A stretch of 64,000 nt of DNA from Nocardioides sp. Kera G14 (GTDB lineage Bacteria; Actinomycetota; Actinomycetes; Propionibacteriales; Nocardioidaceae). The first letter of the stretch is position 1. Each line of letters starts with the position of its first letter. The stretch lies in assembly GCF_020715565.1 (NCBI RefSeq), contig NZ_CP085839.1:1922001-1986000 (forward strand). Reading direction: 5' to 3'. Positions 43,237-51,442 of this stretch are shown here, in pieces. A model generated the notes under the pieces. It was not told the origin of the DNA. It saw nothing but the letters and a program-made list of their open reading frames with translations, and made no database searches. The position numbers and the translations under genes were made by a program.

Positions 43237-43366
43237 GGAACGCATAGGAAGCGGCTGGCGCACGCCAAGACGAGCGTCCTCGGATGGCCACGTGCGGGCT
43301 CGCGGCCCGTCGACACGGCTAAGGTCGATTCCCGACGGTCCGTACGAACCACTTGACGGAGGTGTG

Positions 43367-44090
43367 ATGAGCGAGCGCCCGCAGTTGACGCGCCCTGACG
43401 GGTCGCCCATGCGTGTGCTGGTCGTCGAGGACGAGGACACACTCGCGCAGCTGCTGTCGATGGCGTTCAAGTACGAGGGTTGGGAGGTCCTGACCGCCGG
43501 CGACGGCCCGAGCGGCGTCCGGGCCGCCCGGGACTTCCGGCCCGACGTGGCGGTCCTCGACGTGATGCTGCCGGGCTTCGACGGACTCGAAGTACTCAAG
43601 AGGCTGCGCGCCGAGACGATCGCCGCACCGGTCCTCTTCCTGTCCGCGAGGGATGCCGTGAGTGACCGCATCGCCCGGCATCACCGCCGGCGGCGACGAC
43701 TACGTCACGAAGCCGTTCAGCCTCGAGGAGGTCGTGGCCCGCGTGGGCGGCATGCTGCGCCGGGTCGGAGCGGCCGCCTCAGGAGATGACAGTCTGATCG
43801 TCGTCGGCGACCTCACCCTGGACGAGGCCAGCCGCGAGGTGACCCGTGGCGGTCAGCAGATCGAGCTCACTGCGACCGAGTTCGAAGTCCTGCGTCACCT
43901 GATGCTGAACCCACGCCGTGTGCTGTCCAAGGGACAGCTGCTGGACAGTGTGTGGCACTACGACTTCGGTGGTCAGACCAACGTGGTCGAGCTCTACATC
44001 TCCTACCTGCGGCGCAAGATCGACGCGGGTCGCCCCCCGATGATCCACACCGTTCGCGCCGTCGGATACGTGCTCAAGCCGGCGGAGTGA
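43367..44090 (+). pseudogene. OmpR/PhoB-type response regulator, frameshifted
   Basis: The start ATG at 43367 has GGAGG 5 bases upstream. The first 103 codons give a normal receiver domain: acidic pocket VVEDED, phospho-acceptor Asp65 in AVLDVMLPG, and LFLSARDAV. Then a run of three C at 43674-43676 (one base too many) shifts the frame. Continuing in the next frame restores GITAGGDDYVTKPFSLEEVVARV and a complete winged-helix DNA-binding domain to 44090, and the summed length (about 240 residues) is normal. The shifted frame reads on for about 35 further codons of nonsense to a stop near 43789. Either a recent inactivating insertion or a sequencing error. The histidine kinase follows directly. 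Confidence 0.88.
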
Positions 44091-45571
44091 TGTTCGGACG
44101 ACGCCGTGCCGACGATGCGCCCCGTGGCCGTCGGCACTCGCTGCGGCTCCGACTGGTGATCGTGCTGGTCACCCTGCTCGCCGTTGTGTCGGCACTGGTC
44201 GGGTTGATCACCGTCGTCGCGTTGCGGGGGTTCCTCGTCGGACGCCTCGACGCCTCTCTCACCGCGGCCGGGCAGCGCTCTTCGCAGGCCGGCACCCTGA
44301 CGTCGGATGACGACGACCCGACGAATGCCGGTGGCAACCACTTCCTCCTGGCGCCCGGTCAGGCCTCGGGCACGCTCGGTGCGCGCGTCGTGAGCGGCAA
44401 GCTGACCCAGGTCGGGGTCCTGAAGGACGATGGGTCCATCCAGAACATCTCGATCGAGTCCGTGAGCGTGCTGCTGCACGTGGCCGTCGATGAGCGGCCG
44501 CACACCATCAACGTCGGGAGCTTGGGAGACTTCCGGGTCCTCGCCGCGCGCTCACCCGACGGCGACGTGCTCATCACCGGACTGCCGCTGGACGACGTCG
44601 ACCGCGTCGTTCTCCGGCTGATCGCGCTGGAGGTCGCGGTGGCGGCCGGAGCGATCCTGGCGGCCAGCATCGTGGGCGCGATCATCGTCCGGCGCACGCT
44701 GCGTCCGCTGCAGCGTGTGGCCGGCACGGCAGAGCGGGTCAGCACACTGCCGCTCTCCCAGGGCGAGGTCGCGCTGACCGAGCGGATCGAGCGTCGCGAC
44801 GTGGACGACCGCACCGAGGTCGGTCAGGTCGCCGGCTCGGTCAACCGTCTGCTCGACCACGTGACGGGTGCCCTGACGGCCCGCCACGAGAGCGAGACGA
44901 AGGTCCGCAGGTTCGTCGCCGACGCCAGCCACGAGCTGCGCACCCCGTTGGCGGCCATCCGCGGGTACGCCGAGCTCACCCGCCGCATCCGCCACGACGC
45001 ACCCCCGCAGATCACCTACGCGATGGAGCGGGTCGAGTCGGAGGCCGCACGCATGACCACCATGGTGGAGGACCTTCTGCTCCTGGCCCGTCTCGACACC
45101 GACCCCGTGCTCGCCAGCGAACCGGTCGACCTGACGCACCTGCTCCTCGACGTGGTCAGCGATGCGACCGCCAGTGGGCCCGACCACAACTGGCGGACCA
45201 GATTCCCCGAAGCCCCGGTCCACGTGAGGGGGGACGCCGCGAGCCTTCATCAGGTGCTCGCGAACCTGCTCGCGAACGCGCGCGTCCACACGCCGCCCGG
45301 AACCACCATCACGGCGAGCCTGAGCGCCACCAACTCGACCACAGCCGTCATCACCGTCGTCGACGACGGACCCGGCATCCCGGAGGACCTCGTCGCGACC
45401 GTGTTCGAGAGGTTCGCTCGCGGCGAGTCCTCGCGCAGTCGAGCCTCCGGAAGCACGGGACTCGGTCTCGCCATCGTGCGCGCCATCGTCGAGGCACATC
45501 ACGGCACCGTTGAGGTGACCACCAGGCCCGGACAGACGTCGTTCGTGGTGCGCCTTCCTGCGATCGAGTAG
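44090..45571 (+). CDS. sensor histidine kinase
   Basis: 493 residues; its ATG shares a base with the response-regulator stop (TGATG). Topology: helix 1 (residues 20-45), an extracytoplasmic sensor loop of about 125 residues rich in Asp/Gly, helix 2 (172-200), HAMP linker. Then HisKA with phospho-acceptor His281 in ADASHELRTPLAAIRGYAELT and a complete HATPase_c (N box LANLLANARVHTPPG, G1 VVDDGPGIPEDL, G2 GSTGLGLAIVRAI). Its partner regulator is frameshifted, so signalling may currently be broken. The stimulus is unknown; the neighbours suggest redox or envelope state. Confidence 0.93.
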   Translation: MFGRRRADDAPRGRRHSLRLRLVIVLVTLLAVVSALVGLITVVALRGFLVGRLDASLTAAGQRSSQAGTLTSDDDDPTNAGGNHFLLAPGQASGTLGARVVSGKLTQVGVLKDDGSIQNISIESVSVLLHVAVDERPHTINVGSLGDFRVLAARSPDGDVLITGLPLDDVDRVVLRLIALEVAVAAGAILAASIVGAIIVRRTLRPLQRVAGTAERVSTLPLSQGEVALTERIERRDVDDRTEVGQVAGSVNRLLDHVTGALTARHESETKVRRFVADASHELRTPLAAIRGYAELTRRIRHDAPPQITYAMERVESEAARMTTMVEDLLLLARLDTDPVLASEPVDLTHLLLDVVSDATASGPDHNWRTRFPEAPVHVRGDAASLHQVLANLLANARVHTPPGTTITASLSATNSTTAVITVVDDGPGIPEDLVATVFERFARGESSRSRASGSTGLGLAIVRAIVEAHHGTVEVTTRPGQTSFVVRLPAIE

Positions 45572-45646
45572 GCGGCGCCCCGCAGTCATACGCTTTCGAT
45601 AAGGACGCGACACGGCCGCGCTAATCAGCCGGCCCGCTGTGAGGTC

Positions 45647-46402
45647 ATGACCATCACAGCCTCGCCGGTGGCGACACCGAGCGAACTCCCCTCACTCGCC
45701 CCGGCGATTCCCGGCACGCCGATCCTCGACGTCGTCATCCCGGTCTACAACGAGCAGGCCGCCCTCGAGACGTCGGTCAGGAGGCTCCACGCCTACCGAC
45801 TCCAGGCTCGTGGAGGGCACTGGTTCGAGTGGCGGTTCCTCACCCCTGCGCTGTTCCTGCAGCCGCATCCGTTCTCGCTCTCGTCCCATCCCCACGACAA
45901 CACCATGCGGATCACGGTGCGCAATCTGGGAGAAGGTACAGGGCGACTGCGCCATGTCAGACCGGGCACCCGTGTGTTCATCGAAGGCCCCTACGGGAGG
46001 TTCACCGACTCGGCGCGTACTCGGGACCGACTGGTGCTCATCGGTGCGGGCATCGGCATCGCCCCGGTGCGCGCCGTCTTGGGTGCCACCCACCTCGAGG
46101 CCGGAAAGGCCGTCGTCATCCTGCGCGCCTCCACCCCCGGTGAGCTCTATCTCGCCGACGAGGTTCGCGCAATCTGCGCGGAACAGGACATCGACCTCGT
46201 CGAGCTCGTCGGGAACCGAGCCGGGGCGAGCTGGCTCCCTGCGACGCACGTCGGCCAGCACCTGGACGACCTGGTCCCGTGGGTTGCCGACGCCGATGTC
46301 TTCGCCTGCGGCCCCGAGGCGTGGATGGAGGCCGTCTTCGAGGATGCCCGCGTCTGCGGCGTGCCGAAGAGCCAGATGCACCGCGAGAGCTTCGCCTGGT
46401 GA
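45647..46402 (+). CDS. chimeric remnant: glycosyltransferase-2 N-terminus fused to ferredoxin-reductase C-terminus
   Basis: 251 residues. Residues 1-50 (ending ILDVVIPVYNEQAALETSVR then RLHAY) are the start of a family-2 glycosyltransferase of the polyprenyl-phosphate-mannose type. From residue 53 the sequence becomes the latter part of an FNR/ferric-reductase flavoprotein: FEWRFLT, HPFSLSS (FAD), GAGIGIAPVRAVL (NAD), ACGPEAWMEAV. The rest of the glycosyltransferase, the membrane domain and the first half of the FAD barrel are missing. A deletion joining two formerly separate genes at about 45797 explains this. The product may be non-functional because the FAD barrel is incomplete; the frame remains open. 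Confidence 0.8.
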   Translation: MTITASPVATPSELPSLAPAIPGTPILDVVIPVYNEQAALETSVRRLHAYRLQARGGHWFEWRFLTPALFLQPHPFSLSSHPHDNTMRITVRNLGEGTGRLRHVRPGTRVFIEGPYGRFTDSARTRDRLVLIGAGIGIAPVRAVLGATHLEAGKAVVILRASTPGELYLADEVRAICAEQDIDLVELVGNRAGASWLPATHVGQHLDDLVPWVADADVFACGPEAWMEAVFEDARVCGVPKSQMHRESFAW

Positions 46403-46423
46403 GCGGCGCTCGAAGCCATTACG

Positions 46424-46442
46424 CGTCCGACGTCGTCGGACG
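46424..46442. promoter_or_regulatory. small hairpin upstream of the FMN-binding protein gene
   Basis: CGTCCGAC-GTC-GTCGGACG, perfect 8-base arms with a 3-base loop, 22 bases after the chimeric gene's stop and 40 bases before the next ATG. Either a weak terminator or an mRNA stem. Confidence 0.35.
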
Positions 46443-46481
46443 TCCCAGCAGCGTCACGATGTTCCAGGAAGGAGGCAGCGC

Positions 46482-46958
46482 ATGAGTGTGGGCGGCAAAG
46501 TCGCATCCGTGCTGACCGCCGCCGGCGTGATCGGCGTCGGTTGGTGGGTCGGGAGCCAGAACGACTCGACAGCGACCGTCGTCACTGACACGTCGACGAG
46601 CAGCGGCTCGACCAGCGTCTCTCCGACAGCCGCCGGCAGCTCCTCGTCCGGCACCGGCACGCCCTCGGCAACTGCCTCGTCCACGGCGTCGAGCGGGACG
46701 TACACCGGCAGCACCGAGTCAGACCGCTATGGCGAACTCACCGTCACCGTGACGATGTCCTCAGGCAAGATCTCCGACATCACCTACACCTCGACGGCAC
46801 ATGACGGACATTCGCTCGAGATCGAGAGTCGTGCCATCCCGACTCTGAAGTCCGAGGCCGTCGAGGCCAATTCCGCCGACATCGACACCGTCTCCGGCGC
46901 GACGTACACCTCGACGAAGTACAAGACGTCACTGCAGTCCGCTCTGGACAAGGCCTGA
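46482..46958 (+). CDS. exported FMN-binding domain protein
   Basis: 158 residues, ATG with GGAAGGAGG 6 bases upstream. N-terminal helix (residues 6-24) anchors or exports it, then a Ser/Thr-rich linker (29-75) and an FMN-bind domain: DRYGELTVTVTMSSGKISDI, then ESRAIPTLKSEAVEANSADI, with the flavinylation motif DTVSGATYTS, in which Thr141 is the expected covalent FMN site. ApbE, encoded at 41953, is the enzyme that would attach it. It probably accepts electrons from the di-heme membrane protein outside the membrane. Confidence 0.9.
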   Translation: MSVGGKVASVLTAAGVIGVGWWVGSQNDSTATVVTDTSTSSGSTSVSPTAAGSSSSGTGTPSATASSTASSGTYTGSTESDRYGELTVTVTMSSGKISDITYTSTAHDGHSLEIESRAIPTLKSEAVEANSADIDTVSGATYTSTKYKTSLQSALDKA

Positions 46959-46963
46959 TCCCC

Positions 46964-47458
46964 GTGATGCGTTCGTCCGTCAGGGCGACGAGGGCCCGGT
47001 GGGCCGTCGCGGCGGCAACGTTGGCCCTGACCGCGGGGTGCGGGGGCGGGCTGGGGTGGTCACCGAGCCGGCCCACCCAATCCATCGACGCCAGCGGCTT
47101 CGACGACAAGTACACCGCGGTGATCACCAGCATCACCTCGGCCACGAGCGATGCCGGCTTCGCGTGGGACAGCACGCCACCGACGCACGGGCTCATCGAC
47201 AAGCTGGGCATCTGCTCGTGGCAGCTGCTCCAGTCCGGCACGTGGGCAGGCGACATGGGGCGGCTGCGCGACCTTCGGAACATCGTCAACCGCGCGCTGG
47301 TGCGCAACGGCTTCCACGCGGCGATCTGGAAAAAGGAATCCAGCACGCCCCTGCTTATCACCCAGGACTCCTCCCGAGCCTTGCTGGAGGTGAGGCTCGC
47401 GAACCCCGCCACGATCGCCATCTACAGCCCGGCGGCCGCTTCAACCTGCGACTCGTGA
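46964..47458 (+). CDS. lipoprotein of unknown function
   Basis: 164 residues. GTG at 46964 directly followed by ATG at 46967; either may start it. Signal ARWAVAAATLALTAGC with lipobox LTAGC, so the mature protein is lipid-anchored. The globular part has a DDKYTAVITSITSATSDAGFAWDSTPP region and two more Cys (GICSW and the C-terminal STCDS), which may pair. No family recognised. It follows the FMN-binding gene after 5 bases and is probably co-transcribed, hence a possible accessory of the same module. Confidence 0.75.
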   Translation: MMRSSVRATRARWAVAAATLALTAGCGGGLGWSPSRPTQSIDASGFDDKYTAVITSITSATSDAGFAWDSTPPTHGLIDKLGICSWQLLQSGTWAGDMGRLRDLRNIVNRALVRNGFHAAIWKKESSTPLLITQDSSRALLEVRLANPATIAIYSPAAASTCDS

Positions 47459-47540
47459 CAGCGCTGAGCACCCTGGCAGCGGTGAGGTCGAGGTGGTCGA
47501 ACGCCTTCTCGGCCGGATCCGCCCGGCGGGGCCCCACGCG

Positions 47541-48722
47541 CTACCTCGTCACGAGTTGCGCAACACACTCCACGTGGGACGTCATGGGGAAGAGATCGAA
47601 GGCGCGGATGCTCCGCAGTTCGTAGCCCCGCTCAGCGAAGAGCGCGAGGTCCCGCGCCAGGGCGGCTGGATCGCAGGCGACGTAGGCGATCGCCCTCGGC
47701 CCCCGCGCGACGACGGCGTCGACCACAGGCCGCCGCGCACCCTCCCGAGGCGGGTCGAGCACGACGAGGTCGAAGTCCTCGGTGTACGCCGACGCCAGCA
47801 CCGTCGCGACATCACCCGCCGTCACCTCGGCGTCCGGCAGGTTGCGCGCGGACAGGGTGGAGGCGGTGCGGTCGCCCTCGATCGCGACGACCCGGCCACC
47901 GGTACCGACGCGGTCGGCGAGGAAGGCGCTGAAGAGGCCGACACCGGCGTAGAGGTCCAGCACCGACTCCCCCGGCTGCGGGTCGAGCCCGCGGAGCACC
48001 TCGGCCACCAGCGTGGCGGGCGCGGAGGGGTGCACCTGCCAGAAGCCGTCCGCGGCGACGGTGAAGTCGTGGGCGCTGTCAGCCACGGTCACCGTCTCGA
48101 TGACCGTCCCCGGCACCGGCTCGCGGGCGTCCGTCCGGGCGATCAGGCAGTCGTCGATGGGGATGAGGTCGTGGGAGCGGAACTTCCGCATGGCGCGGCC
48201 GGCGGGGCTGTCGACGTACCGCTGACGGGTGCGCCAGCGCAGGCCGTCGGGAGCGCCGGCCACCTCCTCGACGACGACGTCGGAGTCGATCCCGGCGAGG
48301 CGCTTCAGCTGCTCCCGCACAACGGCGGTCTTGAGCTCCCGCTGTCCGGCGAGCGAGACGTGCTGGAAGTCGCAGCCACCGCAGCGGGCGGGGCCGGCGT
48401 ACGGGCAGGGCGCGGCCACCCGATCGGACGAGGGCGTCAGGATCTCGACGGCGTCGCCGCGCCAGAAGCGGTCGCCGTCCGTGCCCTCGGTGATCTCGAG
48501 GACCACGCGTTCGCCCGGCAGGGTGTGGCGGACGAAGATCACGCGGAGGGCATCACCGTCGGCGACACGAGCGACGCAGTGCCCGCCGTGCGCGACCGGT
48601 CCGACCTCGACCTCGAAACGCTCCCCGACCCTCGAGCGACCGCGCGGCACCTTGGCCCGGGGCACCCGACCCCGCCGCTCAGGACGACCGCGACCACCAC
48701 GACGAGGGCGGTCCGCGCTCAC
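47541..48722 (-). CDS. class I SAM-dependent RNA methyltransferase (TrmA/RumA family)
   Basis: 393 residues. After a basic Arg/Gly-rich N-terminus comes a TRAM domain (residues ~32-95). A four-Cys iron-sulfur motif follows: Cys106, Cys114, Cys117 (PCPYAGPARCGGC) and Cys192, as in RumA. The methyltransferase domain has DLYAGVGLFSAFLA (SAM), DPPREGA and the catalytic Cys in YVACDPAALARDL. Family reaction: 5-methyluridine formation in rRNA or tRNA. The exact nucleotide cannot be told. GTG start overlaps the stop of the upstream permease by 4 bases (GTGA). Confidence 0.93.
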   Translation of the reverse strand: MSADRPRRGGRGRPERRGRVPRAKVPRGRSRVGERFEVEVGPVAHGGHCVARVADGDALRVIFVRHTLPGERVVLEITEGTDGDRFWRGDAVEILTPSSDRVAAPCPYAGPARCGGCDFQHVSLAGQRELKTAVVREQLKRLAGIDSDVVVEEVAGAPDGLRWRTRQRYVDSPAGRAMRKFRSHDLIPIDDCLIARTDAREPVPGTVIETVTVADSAHDFTVAADGFWQVHPSAPATLVAEVLRGLDPQPGESVLDLYAGVGLFSAFLADRVGTGGRVVAIEGDRTASTLSARNLPDAEVTAGDVATVLASAYTEDFDLVVLDPPREGARRPVVDAVVARGPRAIAYVACDPAALARDLALFAERGYELRSIRAFDLFPMTSHVECVAQLVTR

Positions 48723-50749
48723 CGTCGGACCTGACCGTCCCGGTAGCCCTCAGAGCGGATGGCGCCCGGCGCCACCCACGTGGTGTCGCGCAGTTCCTTG
48801 GCCTTCGCGAGGCCGGAGGAGAGCTGGTACGGCACCGAGATGACCATGACGCCGGGGGTGAAGAGCAGCCGTGCCTTGAGCCGTAGGGCCGACTGGTTGT
48901 GCAGCGCCGACTCCCACCAGCGGCCGACGACGTACTCCGGGATGAAGACGGCGACGACGCCGCGCGGGTTCGACTTCCGGATGGCGGTGGCGTAGTCGAC
49001 GATCGGGCGGATCAGCTCGCGGTACGGCGAGTGCAGCACCTTGAGCGGGATGTCGAAGTGCCGCTCGTCCCACTCCTCGAGGAGTCGCGCGGTGGTCTCG
49101 TCGTCGACGGAGACCGTGACCGCCTCGAGGGTGTTCGGCCGGGTGGCGCGGGCGAAGGCCAATGCCCGCAGGGTCGGCTTGTGCAGCTTGGACACCAGCA
49201 CCATGGCGTGGACGCGGGTCGGCATGACCTTGTCCTCGTCCCCGGCCTTGAGCTCCTCGGCCACCGCGTCGTAGTGCTTCCGGATCCGGCGCATGACGAT
49301 GTAGAAGAAGATCATCGCCAGGATCGTGATCCACGCGCCGGCGAGGAACTTCGTGATCAGGACGACCACGAGCACGACCGCGGTGAAGGTGAGGCCGATG
49401 GCGTTGATCGTGCGCGACTGCATCATCTTGCGACGCCTGCCCGCATCGGTCTCGGCGGCGAGCTCGCGCGTCCAGTGCCGGATCATGCCGAGCTGGCTGA
49501 GGTTGAAGCTGACGAAGACGCCGACGATGTAGAGCTGGATCAGACGGGTCGTCTGGGCGTCGAAGGCGACGATGAGCACCGTCGCCATGACGGCGAGGAA
49601 GACGATGCCGTTGCTGTAGGCGAGCCGGTCACCGCGAGCACTCAACGCACGGGGTGCGTAGCCGTCCTTGGCAAGGATCGAGCCGAGCACCGGGAAGCCG
49701 TTGAACGCCGTGTTGGCGGCCAGCACGAGGATCAGGCCCGTGACGGTGACGACGAAGTAGAAGGCCGGCGGGAAGTCGGCCCACACGGCCTTGGCGACCT
49801 GCGCGATGACGGCGTTCTGCGTGTGCGAGTCGCCGAGCGGCACGCCGTTGAGGAGGAGGCGGTGCTGGTCGTCCGGGTCGACGAAGCGCAGTCCCATCTC
49901 CCGCGCCAGCACGATGATGCTCACCATCATCGTGACCGCGATCAGGCCCAGCATCAGCAGCGTCGTCGCGGCGTTCTTCGACTTCGGTCGGCGGAAGGCG
50001 GGCACTCCGTTGGAGATCGCCTCGACACCGGTCAGCGCGGCACAGCCGCTGGAGAACGCACGCGCCAGGAGGAAGAGGAGCGCGGCGGTGTTGAGCGGGG
50101 ACTCCATGCCCTCCCGCGGCACGATGTCGAACTTCGCGCTCTCGACGTGGGGGAGGTTGCCCGTCGCCCACAGGAAGAAGCCGACGATCGCGGTGCCGAG
50201 GATGGCGACCATGAAGGCGTAGGTCGGGATCGCGAACGTCGAGCCCGCCTCGCGGATGCCGCGCAGGTTCATCGCCGTCAGGATGATGACGAGTGCGACG
50301 GCGAGCGTGGCCTCATGGCCCTGCAGCGCTGGGATCGCGGCGCTCGCGTAGTTCGCTCCTGAGGAGATCGAGACCGCGACCGTCAGCATGTAGTCGACGA
50401 TCAGTGCGCAGGCGACGGTCGTTCCGGCCCGCGCCCCGAGGTTGACCGTGGCGACCTCGTAGTCACCACCACCACTGGGATAGGCGTGCACCGTCTGGCG
50501 GTACGACGCGATCACCGCGGCCATGACGAGCGCGACCGCGATGGCGATCTTCCACGAGAACGCGTACGCCGACACCCCCGCCAGCGACAGCATGATGAAG
50601 ACCTCGTCGGGGGCATAGGCCACCGACGAGAGCGCATCGCTCGCGAAGATCGGTAGCGCGATGCGCTTCGGTAGAAGGGTCTCCCCCAGCTGGGAACTGC
50701 GCAGCTTCCGACCGATCAGAATGCGCTTGGAGACGTCGCCGACACCCAC
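48719..50749 (-). CDS. APC superfamily permease, KimA-like K+ importer
   Basis: About 676 residues. Twelve transmembrane helices with the motif PIFASDALSSVAYAPDEV near the start and SYRQTVHAYPSGGGDYEVA, followed by a ~190-residue cytoplasmic C-terminal domain with a USP-like fold (VHAMVLVSKLHKPTLRALAFARATRPNTLEAVTV). This layout is that of the KimA/YdaO group of K+ symporters, and the divergent pair of TrkA genes supports a K+ role. The GTG at 50749 is chosen; a TTG at 50758 is an in-frame alternative. It is coupled to the RNA methyltransferase by a 4-base overlap. Confidence 0.9.
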   Translation of the reverse strand: MGVGDVSKRILIGRKLRSSQLGETLLPKRIALPIFASDALSSVAYAPDEVFIMLSLAGVSAYAFSWKIAIAVALVMAAVIASYRQTVHAYPSGGGDYEVATVNLGARAGTTVACALIVDYMLTVAVSISSGANYASAAIPALQGHEATLAVALVIILTAMNLRGIREAGSTFAIPTYAFMVAILGTAIVGFFLWATGNLPHVESAKFDIVPREGMESPLNTAALLFLLARAFSSGCAALTGVEAISNGVPAFRRPKSKNAATTLLMLGLIAVTMMVSIIVLAREMGLRFVDPDDQHRLLLNGVPLGDSHTQNAVIAQVAKAVWADFPPAFYFVVTVTGLILVLAANTAFNGFPVLGSILAKDGYAPRALSARGDRLAYSNGIVFLAVMATVLIVAFDAQTTRLIQLYIVGVFVSFNLSQLGMIRHWTRELAAETDAGRRRKMMQSRTINAIGLTFTAVVLVVVLITKFLAGAWITILAMIFFYIVMRRIRKHYDAVAEELKAGDEDKVMPTRVHAMVLVSKLHKPTLRALAFARATRPNTLEAVTVSVDDETTARLLEEWDERHFDIPLKVLHSPYRELIRPIVDYATAIRKSNPRGVVAVFIPEYVVGRWWESALHNQSALRLKARLLFTPGVMVISVPYQLSSGLAKAKELRDTTWVAPGAIRSEGYRDGQVRR

Positions 50750-50775
50750 GGGGCGCAACGCTATACGCTCGTCGG

Positions 50776-51438
50776 GTGCACGTTGTGATCATGGGATGCG
50801 GCCGCGTCGGCTCGACCCTCGCCCGCAGTCTCGAGGACCGCAACCACACGGTCTCCGTGATCGACTCCGAGCCCGACGCCTTCCGGCGTCTGGGCCCCGG
50901 ATTCAACGGCGACAAGATCATGGGCATCGGCTTCGACCAAGAGGTCCTGGAGAAGGCCGGCATCCGTCGCGCCGACGCCTTCGCGGCGGTCTCCAGCGGT
51001 GACAACTCCAACATCATCGCGGCCCGCGTGGCCCGCGAGACGTTCGGCATCCAGCAGGTCGTCGCCCGCATCTACGACCCCGGCCGGGCCGAGGTCTACC
51101 AGCGACTCGGCATCACCACCGTCGCCACCGTGAAGTGGACCGCCGACCAGGTCCTGCGCCGGCTCCTGCCGGCGGGCGCCGAGCCCGACTACCGCGACCC
51201 GTCCGGCACGATCCGCCTCGACCAGGTCCCCGTGACCGAGGCGTGGATCGGCCAGCGGACGATCCACTTCCAGGAGCAGACCCGCTGTCGGATCGCGTGG
51301 ATCGACCGCCTCGGCGAGGGCGTCCTGCCCACGCGGGAGAGCGTCATCCAGGAGGGCGACCTGCTCCACATCGTGATGCGCGAGGAGAACGCGCAGCACG
51401 TCTACGACACCCTGACCGCCGGTCCCCAGGAGCAGTGA
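50776..51438 (+). CDS. TrkA family K+ regulatory protein (CeoB-like)
   Basis: 220 residues, GTG start. RCK_N Rossmann domain (HVVIMGCGRVGSTLARSL, acidic VIDSEPDAF at the end of beta2) binds NAD(H) or nucleotides. An RCK_C domain follows from about residue 135 (VTEAWIGQRTIHFQEQTRCRIAWIDR). It should gate a K+ transporter on the cytoplasmic side. It stands divergent from the KimA-like permease and 4 bases before a second trkA; in mycobacteria the equivalent pair is called ceoB-ceoC. Confidence 0.93.
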   Translation: MHVVIMGCGRVGSTLARSLEDRNHTVSVIDSEPDAFRRLGPGFNGDKIMGIGFDQEVLEKAGIRRADAFAAVSSGDNSNIIAARVARETFGIQQVVARIYDPGRAEVYQRLGITTVATVKWTADQVLRRLLPAGAEPDYRDPSGTIRLDQVPVTEAWIGQRTIHFQEQTRCRIAWIDRLGEGVLPTRESVIQEGDLLHIVMREENAQHVYDTLTAGPQEQ

Positions 51439-51442
51439 CGAC

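Noticed and set aside
43662..44090. Second half of the response regulator as an independent gene starting at ATG 43662
   Set aside because: That ATG lies inside the receiver domain with no RBS, and the peptide starts mid-domain; the frameshift explanation restores a normal full-length protein.
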